A stretch of DNA of 64,000 nucleotides from CAWHHZ01 sp963829355 (GTDB lineage: Bacteria; Acidobacteriota; Thermoanaerobaculia; Gp7-AA8; JAHWKK01): the NCBI GenBank assembly GCA_963829355.1, contig CAWHHZ010000004.1, positions 186,001-250,000 on the forward strand, in the 5' to 3' direction. The position numbers and the translations under genes were made by a program. The notes below the pieces were generated by a model. That model saw only the letters and a program-made list of their open reading frames with translations, ran no database searches and was not told where the DNA came from. Positions 29,718 through 38,833 of this stretch are shown here, one piece after another (within the stretch, counting starts at the first letter, position 1; each line of letters begins with the position of its first letter).

Positions 29718-29745
29718 ATTCTATTTGACGCGAATCACGAGGCAA
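29718..29745 (-). promoter_or_regulatory. candidate ald promoter
   Basis: On the minus strand TTGCCT (29745-29740), 16-base spacer, TAGAAT (29723-29718), about 64 bases before the ald start. Confidence 0.5.
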
Positions 29746-29889
29746 AGCGCGATTTCGCACAGAGCGAAGTGATCATCGCCGATGCGGGCGCAGTTTCCAA
29801 AATGTTACGCACAGAAAGGTCCGGAATTAAAGCTTCGCGCTCCGGTCTTACGACCTTGTATCGCGCCCGTACGAACAGAGGAAAAACTC

Positions 29890-31582
29890 ATGAAGCGAAG
29901 CCTCATCACCGCGCTCCTTTTGCTACTGACCCTTCCTGTTTTCAGTCAGGAGAAGGAACCGCGCCAGACATGGCTGGTTGCGACCAGAGTGCCAGCGACT
30001 GTCGTGATGGACGCAACCTCCGGCGTGCCCGAGCTTCGCGACTCACGTTCAGGCAGGGCTCGCACACTTCGTTCGCGCACCGTGGCGAGCTTCAGGTACG
30101 TGGATGGATTTGCTGCCGACCTCACCGAGACCGAAGCGCAGGAGCTCGCGCAGTCACCTCTCGTCCGTTGGGTCGAGAAGAATCATGAGAGAAGAATCTC
30201 ATCGACGGCGCCGGTCGACTCCGGCATCCTCGACTCACCCCTCCAGATTACGCCGTACGGAATCACGCTGATCGGCGCGCCGGAAGCTTGGCAGGGGAGT
30301 CGCGGCCGTGCGGTCAGGGTCGGCGTGATCGATACGGGTATCGACAGGAACCACCCGGACCTGGCGGCCAGGTACAAGGGGGGCTATGACTTCGTCAACT
30401 TCGACGACGATCCCCAGGATGACAATGGCCACGGCACCCACGTCGCGGGAACGATTGCCGCGATCGACAATGATCTCGGAGTCGTCGGCGTCGCGCCGGA
30501 GGCGGACCTCTACGCGTTGAAGGCGCTGAACCAGAACGGTTCCGGCTCCGTTCAGACTCTGGTATCGGCTGTCGAATGGGCAATCGACAACGATCTCGAC
30601 ATTCTCAGCATGTCGCTGGGGAGTGCCTTCTCCTCTGCTCTCGAGCTGGAGGTTTTCGCGCGCGCCGAGGCGGCGGGAATCATTTGTGTGGCGGCCTCAG
30701 GGAACGCGGGTGATCGATACGCTGGACTACCCGGCAGGTTATCCCAGCGTGATCTCGGTGGGCGCCGTCAATTCCGTCGACTCTCTAGCGTCGTTTTCGC
30801 AGCGGGGGGTGGATCTCGATTTCGTCGCCCCCGGCGTCGCCGTCGACTCCACAAGCTTCCGTACGTACTACGGGATTGCGACGAGTGACGGAAAGATTCT
30901 GCCCGCCGAACCGATGGCGTACTCGCCCTCGGGAACGATATCGGGAACGCTCGTCGATTGCCTGCGAGGGTTCGCAGGGGAGTGCCCTCCCGAAACCCGC
31001 GGCGAGATCGCTTTGATCGAAAGAGGTTCGACGACCTTCGCCGACAAGGCGATGCGGGCGCAGGGAGCTGGAGCGCGCGCCGTGGTCATCTACAACCATC
31101 ATCTCGACGGGGAGGTCGAAGGGGGGATCGTCATCGGAACTCTGGGGTCTCCAGGAGACTGGCCGCTCACCGTCGGGATCTCCCGGTCGTCCGGACTGCA
31201 TTTGCTCGGGCTCGCCGACAAGATGGTGACGATGTCGCCGTTCTCAGTCTCCGAGTATGGGAAGAAGAACGGAACATCCATGGCGACGCCGCACGTCTCG
31301 GGAGCCATCGCGCTTCTGCGCGCACTCGCTCCGGATGCGACCAAGTTCCAGATCATCGAGGCACTGAGGCTGACGGCGCGTGATCTCGGCACGCCTGGCT
31401 GGGACTCGTCGTACGGCAACGGAAGAATCGACGTGAATCGGGCAGCAAGGCATCTGGCGCCTTCGGCGTTCAAGCGAAGAGGAACCACGCCGCCGCACCA
31501 TCCGCCGGACGAGCTCGGGACATTAGCCGCAAGCCAGGTTTCGCGTGGCGTGCATGCTGCAGTTGTGATCAGACATGAGTGA
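29890..31582 (+). CDS. secreted S8 subtilase with I9 propeptide and PA insert, frameshifted
   Basis: About 563 residues after repair. Signal peptide LITALLLLLTLPVFSQ, then an I9-type propeptide (ASFRYVDGFAADLTE). Catalytic Asp in GVIDTGIDRNHPDL, His in DDNGHGTHVAGTIAA, then a PA domain insert (GEIALIERGSTTFADKAMRA) and catalytic Ser in KKNGTSMATPHVSGA. The frame breaks near 30703-30712, between AASGNAG and DTLDYPAGYPSVISVGAV; one extra base in the GCGGGTG stretch would explain it. All catalytic residues lie on one side or the other, so an intact enzyme is plausible if this is a read error. Overlaps the next gene by 8 bases. Confidence 0.87.
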
Positions 31583-32012
31583 GCGCCACAACAATCTCGT
31601 CGAATCGTCCGATGGAATTCTCGAAATTCTGAGGAACACGACGTCGATCGCCGTTCTCGGTATCAAGCCGGAGTCAAAGTCTGGCCAGCCGGCGTTCTAC
31701 GTTTCGCAATACATGCAGTCGGCCGGATACGAGATCATCCCGGTGCCGGTCTATTATCCCGAGATCGAGGAGATTCTGGGTAAGAAGGTGGTTCGCACTG
31801 TTTCGGAGATCGGTCGTCCGATCGACATGGTGAATATTTTCCGGAGACCACACGACATTCCGCCACACATCGACGACATCCTGGCTGCGAAGCCGAAGTC
31901 AGTTTGGTTTCAGCTCGGGATCAGGAATGATGAAGCTGCCGAGCGGCTCGCCGAAGCAGGGATCAAGGTCGTCCAGAACCGCTGCCTCATGGTCGAGCAC
32001 AGGAGACTCTGA
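31575..32012 (+). CDS. CoA-binding domain protein (YccU-like)
   Basis: 145 residues. Single Rossmann domain of the succinyl-CoA synthetase alpha N-terminal type: SIAVLGIKPESKSGQPAFYV near residue 19, IIPVPVYYPEIEEILGKKV, VWFQLGIRNDEA and VVQNRCLMVEHRR. Small stand-alone members bind CoA; function unknown. Its start lies inside the end of the subtilase gene. Confidence 0.9.
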   Translation: MSERHNNLVESSDGILEILRNTTSIAVLGIKPESKSGQPAFYVSQYMQSAGYEIIPVPVYYPEIEEILGKKVVRTVSEIGRPIDMVNIFRRPHDIPPHIDDILAAKPKSVWFQLGIRNDEAAERLAEAGIKVVQNRCLMVEHRRL

Positions 32013-32068
32013 CGTTCGCCTCCGGCGGCTTCCGGGAAACTCATTTTCAAGTCATCCAAACCAAGGGC

Positions 32069-32181
32069 TTGTCATTCCGAAGCGCAGCGAGGAATCTGGG
32101 AGGGGGATGACGGAGTCGAGCTGAGATCGCCGCCCGCCCAGATTCCTCAGTCGCGATGGAGCCGCTCCTTCGGAATGACAG
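32069..32181. repeat. dispersed palindrome, subfamily A
   Basis: Arms TTGTCATTCCGAAGCGCAGC and CTCCTTCGGAATGACAG; inner arms GAGGAATCTGGG and CCCAGATTCCTC. Sits after the CoA-binding gene. Confidence 0.9.
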
Positions 32182-32239
32182 TTTTCTTCGAATCCATGTC
32201 GACCCCACCGCGTCGTCCCACGGGCACGCGAAGCACCAT

Positions 32240-32434
32240 TCAGGCCTTCTCGTCCTTTGATTCCGTCTCTTTGCTCTGGCCGACGGGCGCTTCTCCCGGG
32301 ATGAAGTTTTTCTTCACGGCCTTCCGATTCTCGCTTAGCTCCTGCTTGTGGTACTTCTGCACGATCTCCTCGCCCTGCCTCTCGCGACCGTGGTTGTCAG
32401 TGTAGTGGTCCTTGTTCACATTGCTCTTTCCCAT
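32240..32434 (-). CDS. small hydrophilic protein, function unknown
   Basis: 64 residues from MGKSNVNKDHYTDN. Highly charged, no membrane segment, no cysteine. GAAAGGAGT stands 8 bases before the ATG, which supports real expression. The central sequence (GEEIVQKYHKQELSENRK) could form a helix. Composition recalls small stress-induced or CsbD-like proteins, but I see no clear family match. In-frame extension upstream to 32497 has no ribosome site. Confidence 0.6.
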   Translation of the reverse strand: MGKSNVNKDHYTDNHGRERQGEEIVQKYHKQELSENRKAVKKNFIPGEAPVGQSKETESKDEKA

Positions 32435-32508
32435 TGAATGACGACTCCTTTCTGGAAAATGACCACTGCGATCCCCATGCCGGAGAGCACCGCCCAAACC
32501 ACTACAAC

Positions 32509-32705
32509 GTCATCCTGAGCGCAGCGAAGGATCGCGTCCCGTTATCCTCGCTCTGTTGAGCGCAGCGAAGGATCGCGTCCGTATCCTCATCTGCATTCCT
32601 GAGCAATCTCAGTCGTGTCATTCCTGACGCGATCCTTCGCTTCGCTCAGGATGACAGCGGTGGGAGGCAGCGTGTCTGTCGACTGACGGCTGACGACTGA
32701 CGCCT
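32509..32705. repeat. subfamily B palindrome with tandem half-copy, plus one-sided CAGTCGT array
   Basis: GTCATCCTGAGCGCAGCGA at 32509 and TTCGCTCAGGATGACAG ending near 32656, with a second inner copy GAGCGCAGCGAAGGATCGCG near 32558. A GACGACTG-type array (32675-32705) follows and ends 8 bases from the stop of the response regulator; read from that gene it is CAGTCGT. No matching left array. Confidence 0.82.
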
Positions 32706-32713
32706 GCCCCGCC

Positions 32714-33463
32714 TCAGCCCTCCAGCGTCAGCTTCTCCCGGAGGCGTGCGTACCCGGACCGGCTGACGGGGATCCTCGTTCCGTCTCGCATGATCGCAAC
32801 GCGGCTGTCCTTCGCGTACGTCTCGAGCTTCTCGATCTTCTCGATGTTCGCGATGTATGAGCGGTGAATCCTCACGAACTGCTCGGAGGGGAGCAGCTCT
32901 TCGAGCTCCGACAACCTCTGGAGCTTTCGAAGCTTCTTGCCGTCTCCGACGAGCATCACGTAGTCATCCTGTGCTTCCACATACTCGAGACGAGCAACCG
33001 GAAGCACCTCGACCGTATCGCCATCGCGTACGGGAATCCTCCTGACGGGGGGCTGCCGCAGCTCCCGGCTGACCTCTCCCAGATCGGGATGCTGGTGGGT
33101 CCGGAGACGCTCGTGCAGGCGGTCGATCACCGCGTCGAGCCGTTCCCGATTGACCGGCTTGAGAACATAGTCCACGGCATGGACCTCGAATGCCTGCACG
33201 GCGTAATCGTCATAAGCCGTCACGAAGACGATGAGCGGCTTCGGATCGAGGAGGTCGATCACCTCGAACCCGTCGAGCTTCGGCATCTGGATATCGAGAA
33301 ACACCACGTCGGGTTGAAATCTCGAGACGCTGCGCACGGCCTCGAAGCCATTTGCACATTCAGCGACGATCTGCACATCGGTTCGTTGTGACAGGTGCTC
33401 GCGCACGAGATCGCGTGCCGGCTTCTCATCGTCGACGATGATGGCGCGAATCGGATCACTCAT
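32714..33463 (-). CDS. LytTR family response regulator
   Basis: 249 residues. Receiver domain (residues 1-120): acidic pocket IIVDDEKPAR, phospho-acceptor Asp in VVFLDIQMPK, Thr in FVTAYDD and Lys in YVLKPVN. C-terminal LytTR DNA-binding domain (residues 145-249): VEAQDDYVMLV, EQFVRIHRSYIANI and VSRSGYARLREKL. The start overlaps the end of the kinase gene by 8 bases. Last gene of a five-gene envelope-sensing operon. Confidence 0.95.
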   Translation of the reverse strand: MSDPIRAIIVDDEKPARDLVREHLSQRTDVQIVAECANGFEAVRSVSRFQPDVVFLDIQMPKLDGFEVIDLLDPKPLIVFVTAYDDYAVQAFEVHAVDYVLKPVNRERLDAVIDRLHERLRTHQHPDLGEVSRELRQPPVRRIPVRDGDTVEVLPVARLEYVEAQDDYVMLVGDGKKLRKLQRLSELEELLPSEQFVRIHRSYIANIEKIEKLETYAKDSRVAIMRDGTRIPVSRSGYARLREKLTLEG

Positions 33464-34505
33464 CGGATTCTCCCTCCCGCCGTGCCGGCAGGCGCAGCGT
33501 AACGGTGAATGTATCTCCCTGCTCTTCGACGTGGACCGAGCTCTTTCCTTCGAAGGTCTGTCTCAGACGCTCGCGCACGTTGTTGATCCCGATGCCCTCG
33601 CCCGGCTTCACCGTGCGATCCGGGTCGGTCGTGTTGGCGACTCGGATCGTAAGGATCTCACCATAGAGCTTCGAGCTGATCTGGATCTGGCCTCCATCGA
33701 GACAATGCGCAATTCCATGACGTACCGCGTTCTCGACGAGTGGCTGGAGTGTGAGGGGCGGGACGAGACAGTCGACTGTCGACGGGTCGATCGAGATGCG
33801 GGTTTCGAGTCTTTCCCCGAAGCGGATCGACTCGATCGCGAGATATTGCTCGATCAGCTCGATGTCGTCGCGGAGCTGGACCAGCTCTCGCGATCCGGTG
33901 CGTACCGTGGTTCGGAAGAATCCCGCCAGCTGCTCGGTCATCTTCCGCGCACCTGCCGGATCTGAACCGCACAGAGAGCTGATCGAATTGAGGCTGTTGA
34001 ACAGGAAGTGCGGGTTGATCTGACTGCGGAAGGCCTGGATCTCCGCATCCCGCGCGGCTACCCCGAGTCGGAGCGCGCGTTGCTCGGCTTCCTGAGCCGT
34101 TTCGAACTGGATCAGAAGATAGTTGATCGTCACCATCAGCAGATAAATGAGCGCCGAGGACGCCAGGAGGGTTCTTTCGAACCCGGGCTTCTCCACGGGA
34201 TAGAGAACGTCGGCGGCTCGCGAGACGACGTAGCTGAACGCACCCGCGGCGACGCCTGCCGCAAGGAAGTGCGTTCCCACGGCACGTATCGCCAGTCCTC
34301 TCTCCAGTGGCAGAGAACGGCATGCGTACCACGTCCCCAGGCCGACGAAACTGTAGAGCAGCAGTCCGGGAGTGACGACGAGCCACGCCTCGGAGAAGGC
34401 GAAGACTCCCTCGCGCGCCACCGCAATGGAGAGGAGCGTTGCGAGAAGAGCCGCCGTTCCGAAGTACGCCACGCTCGCCACCGCTGATTTCAGAAAGGGA
34501 TGCAT
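33456..34505 (-). CDS. LytS/YehU-type sensor histidine kinase
   Basis: 349 residues from MHPFLKSAV (ATG at 34505). Five or so membrane helices in residues 1-160, then the His_kinase domain: phospho-His in SQINPHFLFNSLNSIS, N box VENAVRHGIAH, G box GEGIGINNVRERL. Its start codon directly follows the stop of the upstream membrane gene (34507-34509). Partner of the LytTR regulator. Confidence 0.93.
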   Translation of the reverse strand: MHPFLKSAVASVAYFGTAALLATLLSIAVAREGVFAFSEAWLVVTPGLLLYSFVGLGTWYACRSLPLERGLAIRAVGTHFLAAGVAAGAFSYVVSRAADVLYPVEKPGFERTLLASSALIYLLMVTINYLLIQFETAQEAEQRALRLGVAARDAEIQAFRSQINPHFLFNSLNSISSLCGSDPAGARKMTEQLAGFFRTTVRTGSRELVQLRDDIELIEQYLAIESIRFGERLETRISIDPSTVDCLVPPLTLQPLVENAVRHGIAHCLDGGQIQISSKLYGEILTIRVANTTDPDRTVKPGEGIGINNVRERLRQTFEGKSSVHVEEQGDTFTVTLRLPARREGESDE

Positions 34506-34506
34506 G

Positions 34507-35220
34507 TCAGTTTCTGACCTCGACCCCTCCCATGACGACCGTTCCTCGAAGAATGAGGCGCGGCGCGTCGGGAGCCGCGGGCGCGGTCTTGTCCTCGACA
34601 CCGGCGATGATTGGCATCACCCGGTTCTCCAGCGCCCAGCCTTCCGGAATGTTGATTTCGATCCCTCCCCACATCGCGAAGAGATCGACGACAGTCTCTC
34701 GCTCTCCCGGAGCCATCTTGCGCAGGTCGATCTCGCAGCCACCCATCACGGCTGTGGCCTGTACGGACTTGACCGAGGCCCCGGCGCTTCGCTGGACGTT
34801 CCCCGCCATCAACGCGAAGGAGGTCATTCGTTCCGAGCTGCCGCTCACCTTCGGCTGGTTCATGGACTGCCATACCAGCAGCGCCCCGACGACGAGCCAG
34901 AGCGACGGCCAGAACAACTGGAACAGATTGAGATCGAGCACGTCGAGTCTGTTGAGCAGAAACCATCCACCCACAGTCATCCAGATCATGGCACCGGTGC
35001 GGCTTCCCCCGAACAACTCGCCGACTCCGATCGCGATCAGAGCGAGAGGCCACCAATGGGTCACGGTGTCGGCGTCCATCACGCCGAGGTTGTCGAGCAG
35101 AAAGACGATCCCAGCCGAGAGCAAGAGCACGCCGAACACGACTCCGCTACCTCGGCCGGTTCGCGATCCGCGGCGCCTGCGTGAGGGTTGCCGCTCGAGC
35201 TCATGAGGAGCCCGGCTCAT
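34507..35220 (-). CDS. LiaF-like membrane protein
   Basis: 237 residues from MSRAPHELERQPS (ATG 35220, overlapping the previous stop by 4 bases). Four short helices in the DUF5668/LiaI-LiaF type arrangement (GVVFGVLLLSAGIVFLLDNLG, THWWPLALIAIGVGELFG, MIWMTVGGWFLLNRL, LFWPSLWLVVGALLVW), then a soluble beta-rich LiaF C-terminal domain with repeated VMGGCEID, MWGGIEINIP and VVMGGVEV. Such domains sense envelope stress and restrain a kinase in the Lia system. Inference: it regulates the LytS-type kinase coupled to it. Confidence 0.85.
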   Translation of the reverse strand: MSRAPHELERQPSRRRRGSRTGRGSGVVFGVLLLSAGIVFLLDNLGVMDADTVTHWWPLALIAIGVGELFGGSRTGAMIWMTVGGWFLLNRLDVLDLNLFQLFWPSLWLVVGALLVWQSMNQPKVSGSSERMTSFALMAGNVQRSAGASVKSVQATAVMGGCEIDLRKMAPGERETVVDLFAMWGGIEINIPEGWALENRVMPIIAGVEDKTAPAAPDAPRLILRGTVVMGGVEVRN

Positions 35221-35630
35221 CGTGAGTCTCCCCGTTGGCCGGATGGTGCGCAGAGTCGGCGCTTTCCGCCCCCTGTGATGGCATCGACGAGCATACCCGC
35301 GCCGATGATCATCAGGATCACGGGCCAGGCTGACGAATAGGTGAAACCGAAGAGCTCGAGCTTCGCGATCAGAAGCCAGGCGCCGACAGCCGTCAAGACG
35401 TGGCCGCGACTGAAGAGACCTGCAACGATGAGAGCCACTGGCCACCAGTCTTGAAAGATGTCCCAGTTGACGGTCAGGATCTGGTCGAGAAGGAAGAGCG
35501 TTCCCAGAATGACGAGCGTCGCTCCCCAGAGAATCGTCGAGAGGTTGCGCCGGGGGCCTTGATCGTTGTCTGTCCGATTTGCGGGGTGGTTCGAAGGAGT
35601 GGTCATCAGGTGATCATCTGGTGTTCTCAT
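35217..35630 (-). CDS. LiaI/DUF5668-like membrane protein
   Basis: 137 residues. Polar 30-residue N-terminus, then four helices (TILWGATLVILGTLFLLDQ, DWWPVALIVAGLF, VLTAVGAWLLIAKL, SAWPVILMIIGAGMLV). It has the membrane part of the two LiaF-like neighbours without the soluble domain. ATGA overlaps at both ends. Likely a membrane partner of the flanking LiaF-like proteins. Confidence 0.8.
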   Translation of the reverse strand: MRTPDDHLMTTPSNHPANRTDNDQGPRRNLSTILWGATLVILGTLFLLDQILTVNWDIFQDWWPVALIVAGLFSRGHVLTAVGAWLLIAKLELFGFTYSSAWPVILMIIGAGMLVDAITGGGKRRLCAPSGQRGDSR

Positions 35631-36325
35631 GATTGTTCCTCTCCAGTCGGCGGCTCGGCGCTCGTCACTTCCACGCTTCCCCAGATGCAGATTCCCCTGA
35701 GTTTCAGCGTCTGGGTGGGCGGGGCGGAGGTTCGGCGTTTATCCTCGTATCCGCCCATGATCGGCACGACGTCGCTGACCACGCGGGTCTGCGGTGAAAC
35801 GATCAGCCGGACTCCCCCCGCAAGACAGAAGACCTCGACGCCGGCGCTGTCCGGAAAACTCGCCTTCGTCAGATCGAGAGTCGATGATCCGAGTATCGCC
35901 GTCGCGTCAGTCCTGTGGAATTCGGTACCCTCCACGCTGAGGGTCCGATCGCCGAACACCGCAATCGCGGAGGAGCCTTCGCCCGAGGAAGCGATGGTGC
36001 GGCGGCCCGAGCCCTTCAGAACGAGCTGGATTCCGATGAATATCAGCACGAGGGGCCACAGATCTCCCAGGTCGAGATCGATCAGATCAAAGTTCTCACC
36101 GAGAAGCCATATCCCGATCCCGCCGACAAAGAACGTGGAGACCCAGCCTCCTCCGTTGGCTGCGACGGCACCGGCAAGAAGGATGATTCCCGCAGGCCAC
36201 AGATCCGCCAAGAGGTGAACCTGGTGGTAGCCCAGCTCGTCGAGCAGCCAGAACGTGCCGATCCAGAGAATTGTGAATCCGATCACGAACCGGGGCGTGA
36301 AGTTCAGTCTGGTCGTCTGTTCCAT
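35627..36325 (-). CDS. LiaF-like membrane protein
   Basis: 232 residues from MEQTTRLNF (ATG 36325, AAAGGG in front); MKGISMEQ at 36340 is an alternative start. Four helices (FVIGFTILWIGTFWLLDELG, LWPAGIILLAGAVAA, WVSTFFVGGIGIWLLGE, LWPLVLIFIGIQLVL), then a LiaF-type beta domain (ATAILGSSTLDL, FCLAGGVRLIVSP, IMGGYEDK, GICIWGSVEV). First gene of the operon that ends with the LytTR regulator. Same architecture as the protein at 34507, but sequences differ. Confidence 0.85.
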   Translation of the reverse strand: MEQTTRLNFTPRFVIGFTILWIGTFWLLDELGYHQVHLLADLWPAGIILLAGAVAANGGGWVSTFFVGGIGIWLLGENFDLIDLDLGDLWPLVLIFIGIQLVLKGSGRRTIASSGEGSSAIAVFGDRTLSVEGTEFHRTDATAILGSSTLDLTKASFPDSAGVEVFCLAGGVRLIVSPQTRVVSDVVPIMGGYEDKRRTSAPPTQTLKLRGICIWGSVEVTSAEPPTGEEQS

Positions 36326-36480
36326 CGAGATCCCTTTCATGATTGAGTTTACGCACCCGTCGAGGGAACGTCCCTCCTTGTTCGGTGAGTAGCGGATCAG
36401 AGTCGGTGAGTGGAACGGTGGTGCATGGTGCATCCCGCGGAGCGGGATACGGCGGCGTTCCCATGCTACGCTGCACGGCG
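36326..36480. other. divergent region LiaF-like operon / osmoprotectant transporter
   Basis: About 155 bases between the two divergent starts, containing a small inverted repeat (GCATCCCGC-GGA-GCGGGATAC at 36431-36451). Promoters for both operons should be here; no clear boxes identified. Confidence 0.4.
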
Positions 36481-37224
36481 ATGTCATCCGAGATCCGGTA
36501 CGAGAACGTGTCGCTCGAGATCAACGGACGTGCGCTGCTGTCCAACGTGAATATGACGATTGCCGCAGGTGAGTCGGTTGCGCTGATCGGACGAAGCGGA
36601 GCGGGAAAGACGACGGCACTGAGAATGATCAATGGCCTGGCGATTCCCACTCGTGGACGCGTCACTGTCGACGGCGTGGCGACCACCGAAGCCAACCTCG
36701 TCGAGTTACGACGGCGAACCGGTTACATCATTCAGAGCGTCGGTCTTTTTCCTCACCGATCGGTCTACGACAATATCGCGACCGTCCCTCGACTCCGAGG
36801 GTGGAGAGAGAGCGAGATCGCGGAACGGGGGCGGGAGCTCCTCGACGCCGTTGCGTTGCCATGGGAAGTGTACAGGGACCGGTTTCCGCACACCTTGTCG
36901 GGAGGCGAGAAGCAGAGGGTGGGAATCGTGCGTGCATTGATCGCCGGTCCCGACATTCTGCTCTGCGACGAGCCATTCGGTGCACTCGACCCGATCGTGC
37001 GCCGCGAGCTCCAGCAGATCATGATTTCACTTCGCCGCCGCTTCAACACAACCGTGGCCTTCGTCAGCCACGATATGCAGGAGGCGATGACGATCGGCGA
37101 CAGGATCGTTCTGTTCGACGGAGGGGAAGTGGCCGTCGATGCTCCACCTGCTGAGTTCTTTTCCCGGCGTCATCCGCTGGTTGTCCAGTTTGCCGAGGCC
37201 GGGTTGCCAGGAGAGGGGCTATGA
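36481..37224 (+). CDS. osmoprotectant ABC transporter ATP-binding protein (OpuC type)
   Basis: 247 residues. Walker A GRSGAGKTT (residues 37-45), Q-loop near RRTGYIIQSVGLFPH, signature LSGGEKQRVG, Walker B LLCDEPFGALDP and His switch FVSHDMQEA. The DPIVRREL and SVGLFPH sequences are typical of the glycine betaine/carnitine/choline branch. No C-terminal CBS domains, unlike OpuCA of Bacillus. Overlaps the permease gene by 4 bases. Confidence 0.92.
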   Translation: MSSEIRYENVSLEINGRALLSNVNMTIAAGESVALIGRSGAGKTTALRMINGLAIPTRGRVTVDGVATTEANLVELRRRTGYIIQSVGLFPHRSVYDNIATVPRLRGWRESEIAERGRELLDAVALPWEVYRDRFPHTLSGGEKQRVGIVRALIAGPDILLCDEPFGALDPIVRRELQQIMISLRRRFNTTVAFVSHDMQEAMTIGDRIVLFDGGEVAVDAPPAEFFSRRHPLVVQFAEAGLPGEGL

Positions 37225-37859
37225 ATCGCTGGTCGTCACTGGGCGGCGAGATCATCAGGTTGACGATCGAGCACGTGACGATCGTTGGAATCGCTGTGGG
37301 CATTGCGATTCTCCTGGGTATTCCCCTCGGGATCTATTGCTCGCGCCAGACCGTTCTGGGAAGAGCTCTCCTGAGGGGGATCGACGCGATCCAGACAATC
37401 CCGTCACTCGCGATGTTCGGATTCCTGATCCCGATCCCTCTGATCGGGGGGATCGGGGCCAAGACAGCGATCGTGGCGCTCGTTCTCTATTCGCTGCTGC
37501 CGATCGTCCGGAACACGGTGCTCGGGATCAGAGAGGTGGACGGAGACGTTCGAGAGGCCGCTGTGGCAATGGGGATGAGCTCTGCCCAGGTGCTTCGCCA
37601 GGTCGAGCTTCCGCTCGCTCTGCCGACGATCGTTGCGGGTATTCGCCTTTCGCTGGTGATCGGCATCGGAGTTGCGACGATCGCGGCGGCGATCGGAGGT
37701 GGCGGACTCGGTGACTTTATCTTCCGAGGTATCGCGATGGTCGACTCCAGATTGCTACTCGCCGGTGCGCTGCCCGCCGCGGGACTCGCGTTCCTGGTCG
37801 ACTTCGTGCTGAGTCGTGTCGAGCGGTCGATCGCCAGAAGAAGGGGAACACTCGAATGA
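37221..37859 (+). CDS. osmoprotectant ABC transporter permease (OpuCB/ProW-like)
   Basis: 212 residues with about six helices. BPD_transp_1 inner-membrane permease; EAA-type loop REAAVAMGMSSAQVLRQVELPLALP contacts the ATPase. Family members import glycine betaine, choline or ergothioneine-like compounds. Only one permease gene is present; OpuC systems often have two. Overlaps neighbours by 4 bases on each side. Confidence 0.92.
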   Translation: MNRWSSLGGEIIRLTIEHVTIVGIAVGIAILLGIPLGIYCSRQTVLGRALLRGIDAIQTIPSLAMFGFLIPIPLIGGIGAKTAIVALVLYSLLPIVRNTVLGIREVDGDVREAAVAMGMSSAQVLRQVELPLALPTIVAGIRLSLVIGIGVATIAAAIGGGGLGDFIFRGIAMVDSRLLLAGALPAAGLAFLVDFVLSRVERSIARRRGTLE

Positions 37860-38764
37860 GAAGAGCTGTCGCAATCTTGATGTGTCTCGCCATGATACTG
37901 GCCGGCTGTGGAGCTAAGGAGACGACTGAAAGACCGGTGGTGGTCGGCTCGAAAAACTTTACAGAGTCGGTGATTCTGGGGGAGCTTCTTGCGCAGACGC
38001 TCGAGTCGGCCGGATGCGGAGTCGATCGAAAGCTCAACATGGGAGGAACGTTCGTCGCGGACCGGGCCCTCCGTACAGACTCGCTCGACGCATACGTCGA
38101 ATACTCCGGAACCGCACTGACGGCAATTCTCGATCATGAACCGATGGCGGATCGGGATGTCCTGCGACAAATCGTCCGGAACGAGTATCAACATAACGGA
38201 CTCGTATGGGGACCGGAGCTCGGGTTCGAGAACACGTTCGCGATGGTCGTTCGAAACGACTCCGCGACCGAATATCAGCTCGAGACGATCGAGGATCTGC
38301 AGAAAGTGGAAGACCTCTTTCAGCCGGGGTTCGGATATGAGTTCGTCGAACGGCAGGATGGGTGGCAGGGTCTGCTCGACGCGTATCGGCTCAAATTTGT
38401 GAAGCCCCCGAAGACCATGGATCTGGGACTGACCTACAGGGCGCTGAGCGAAGGTGAGGTCGATCTGATCGCCGGGAACTCCACCGATGGACTGATCCAG
38501 CACCTCGGGCTCGTGGCGCTGCGCGACAGCAAGGACTATTTTCCGCCGTACGACGCGGCGATCGTTTACCGGAAAGACATCACGGAAGCGTGCCCCGCCG
38601 CGGTGGAAGCATTCGAGAGCCTTCGGGGCACGATCGACGAGCCGACGATGCGCCGTCTGAACTACGCGGTCGACGGAGAGCATCGTGACGTTGCCGAGGT
38701 GGTGAGGGAGTTTCTGGGGCAATCGTCAGTCGACAGTCGTCAGTCGACAGAGGAGTTGCCCTGA
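37856..38764 (+). CDS. osmoprotectant ABC transporter substrate-binding lipoprotein (OpuCC-like)
   Basis: 302 residues. Lipobox LAGC (Cys18). OpuAC-type fold: VVVGSKNFTESVILGELLAQ at the N-terminus, YVEYSGTALTAIL, TYRALSEGEVDLIAGNSTDG. Binds quaternary-amine osmolytes outside the inner membrane. The last ~14 residues (QSSVDSRQSTEELP) are encoded by a CAGTCGT/CAGTCGA array at 38728-38752 and do not look like family sequence: the repeat has entered the 3' end of the gene. Confidence 0.92.
   Translation: MRRAVAILMCLAMILAGCGAKETTERPVVVGSKNFTESVILGELLAQTLESAGCGVDRKLNMGGTFVADRALRTDSLDAYVEYSGTALTAILDHEPMADRDVLRQIVRNEYQHNGLVWGPELGFENTFAMVVRNDSATEYQLETIEDLQKVEDLFQPGFGYEFVERQDGWQGLLDAYRLKFVKPPKTMDLGLTYRALSEGEVDLIAGNSTDGLIQHLGLVALRDSKDYFPPYDAAIVYRKDITEACPAAVEAFESLRGTIDEPTMRRLNYAVDGEHRDVAEVVREFLGQSSVDSRQSTEELP
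38728..38752 (+). repeat. CAGTCGT array inside the 3' end of the transporter gene
   Basis: Four words CGTCAGT/CGACAGT in tandem, in frame with the lipoprotein gene. The inverted partner is at 39405-39480, on the other side of def. Confidence 0.8.
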
Positions 38765-38833
38765 CTGTGCTCAAGAGGCCAGTCAGCAGCCTTGCCCGGC
38801 AGGGAGAATGCTGGCGTTCTGTAGAGGACTCTT

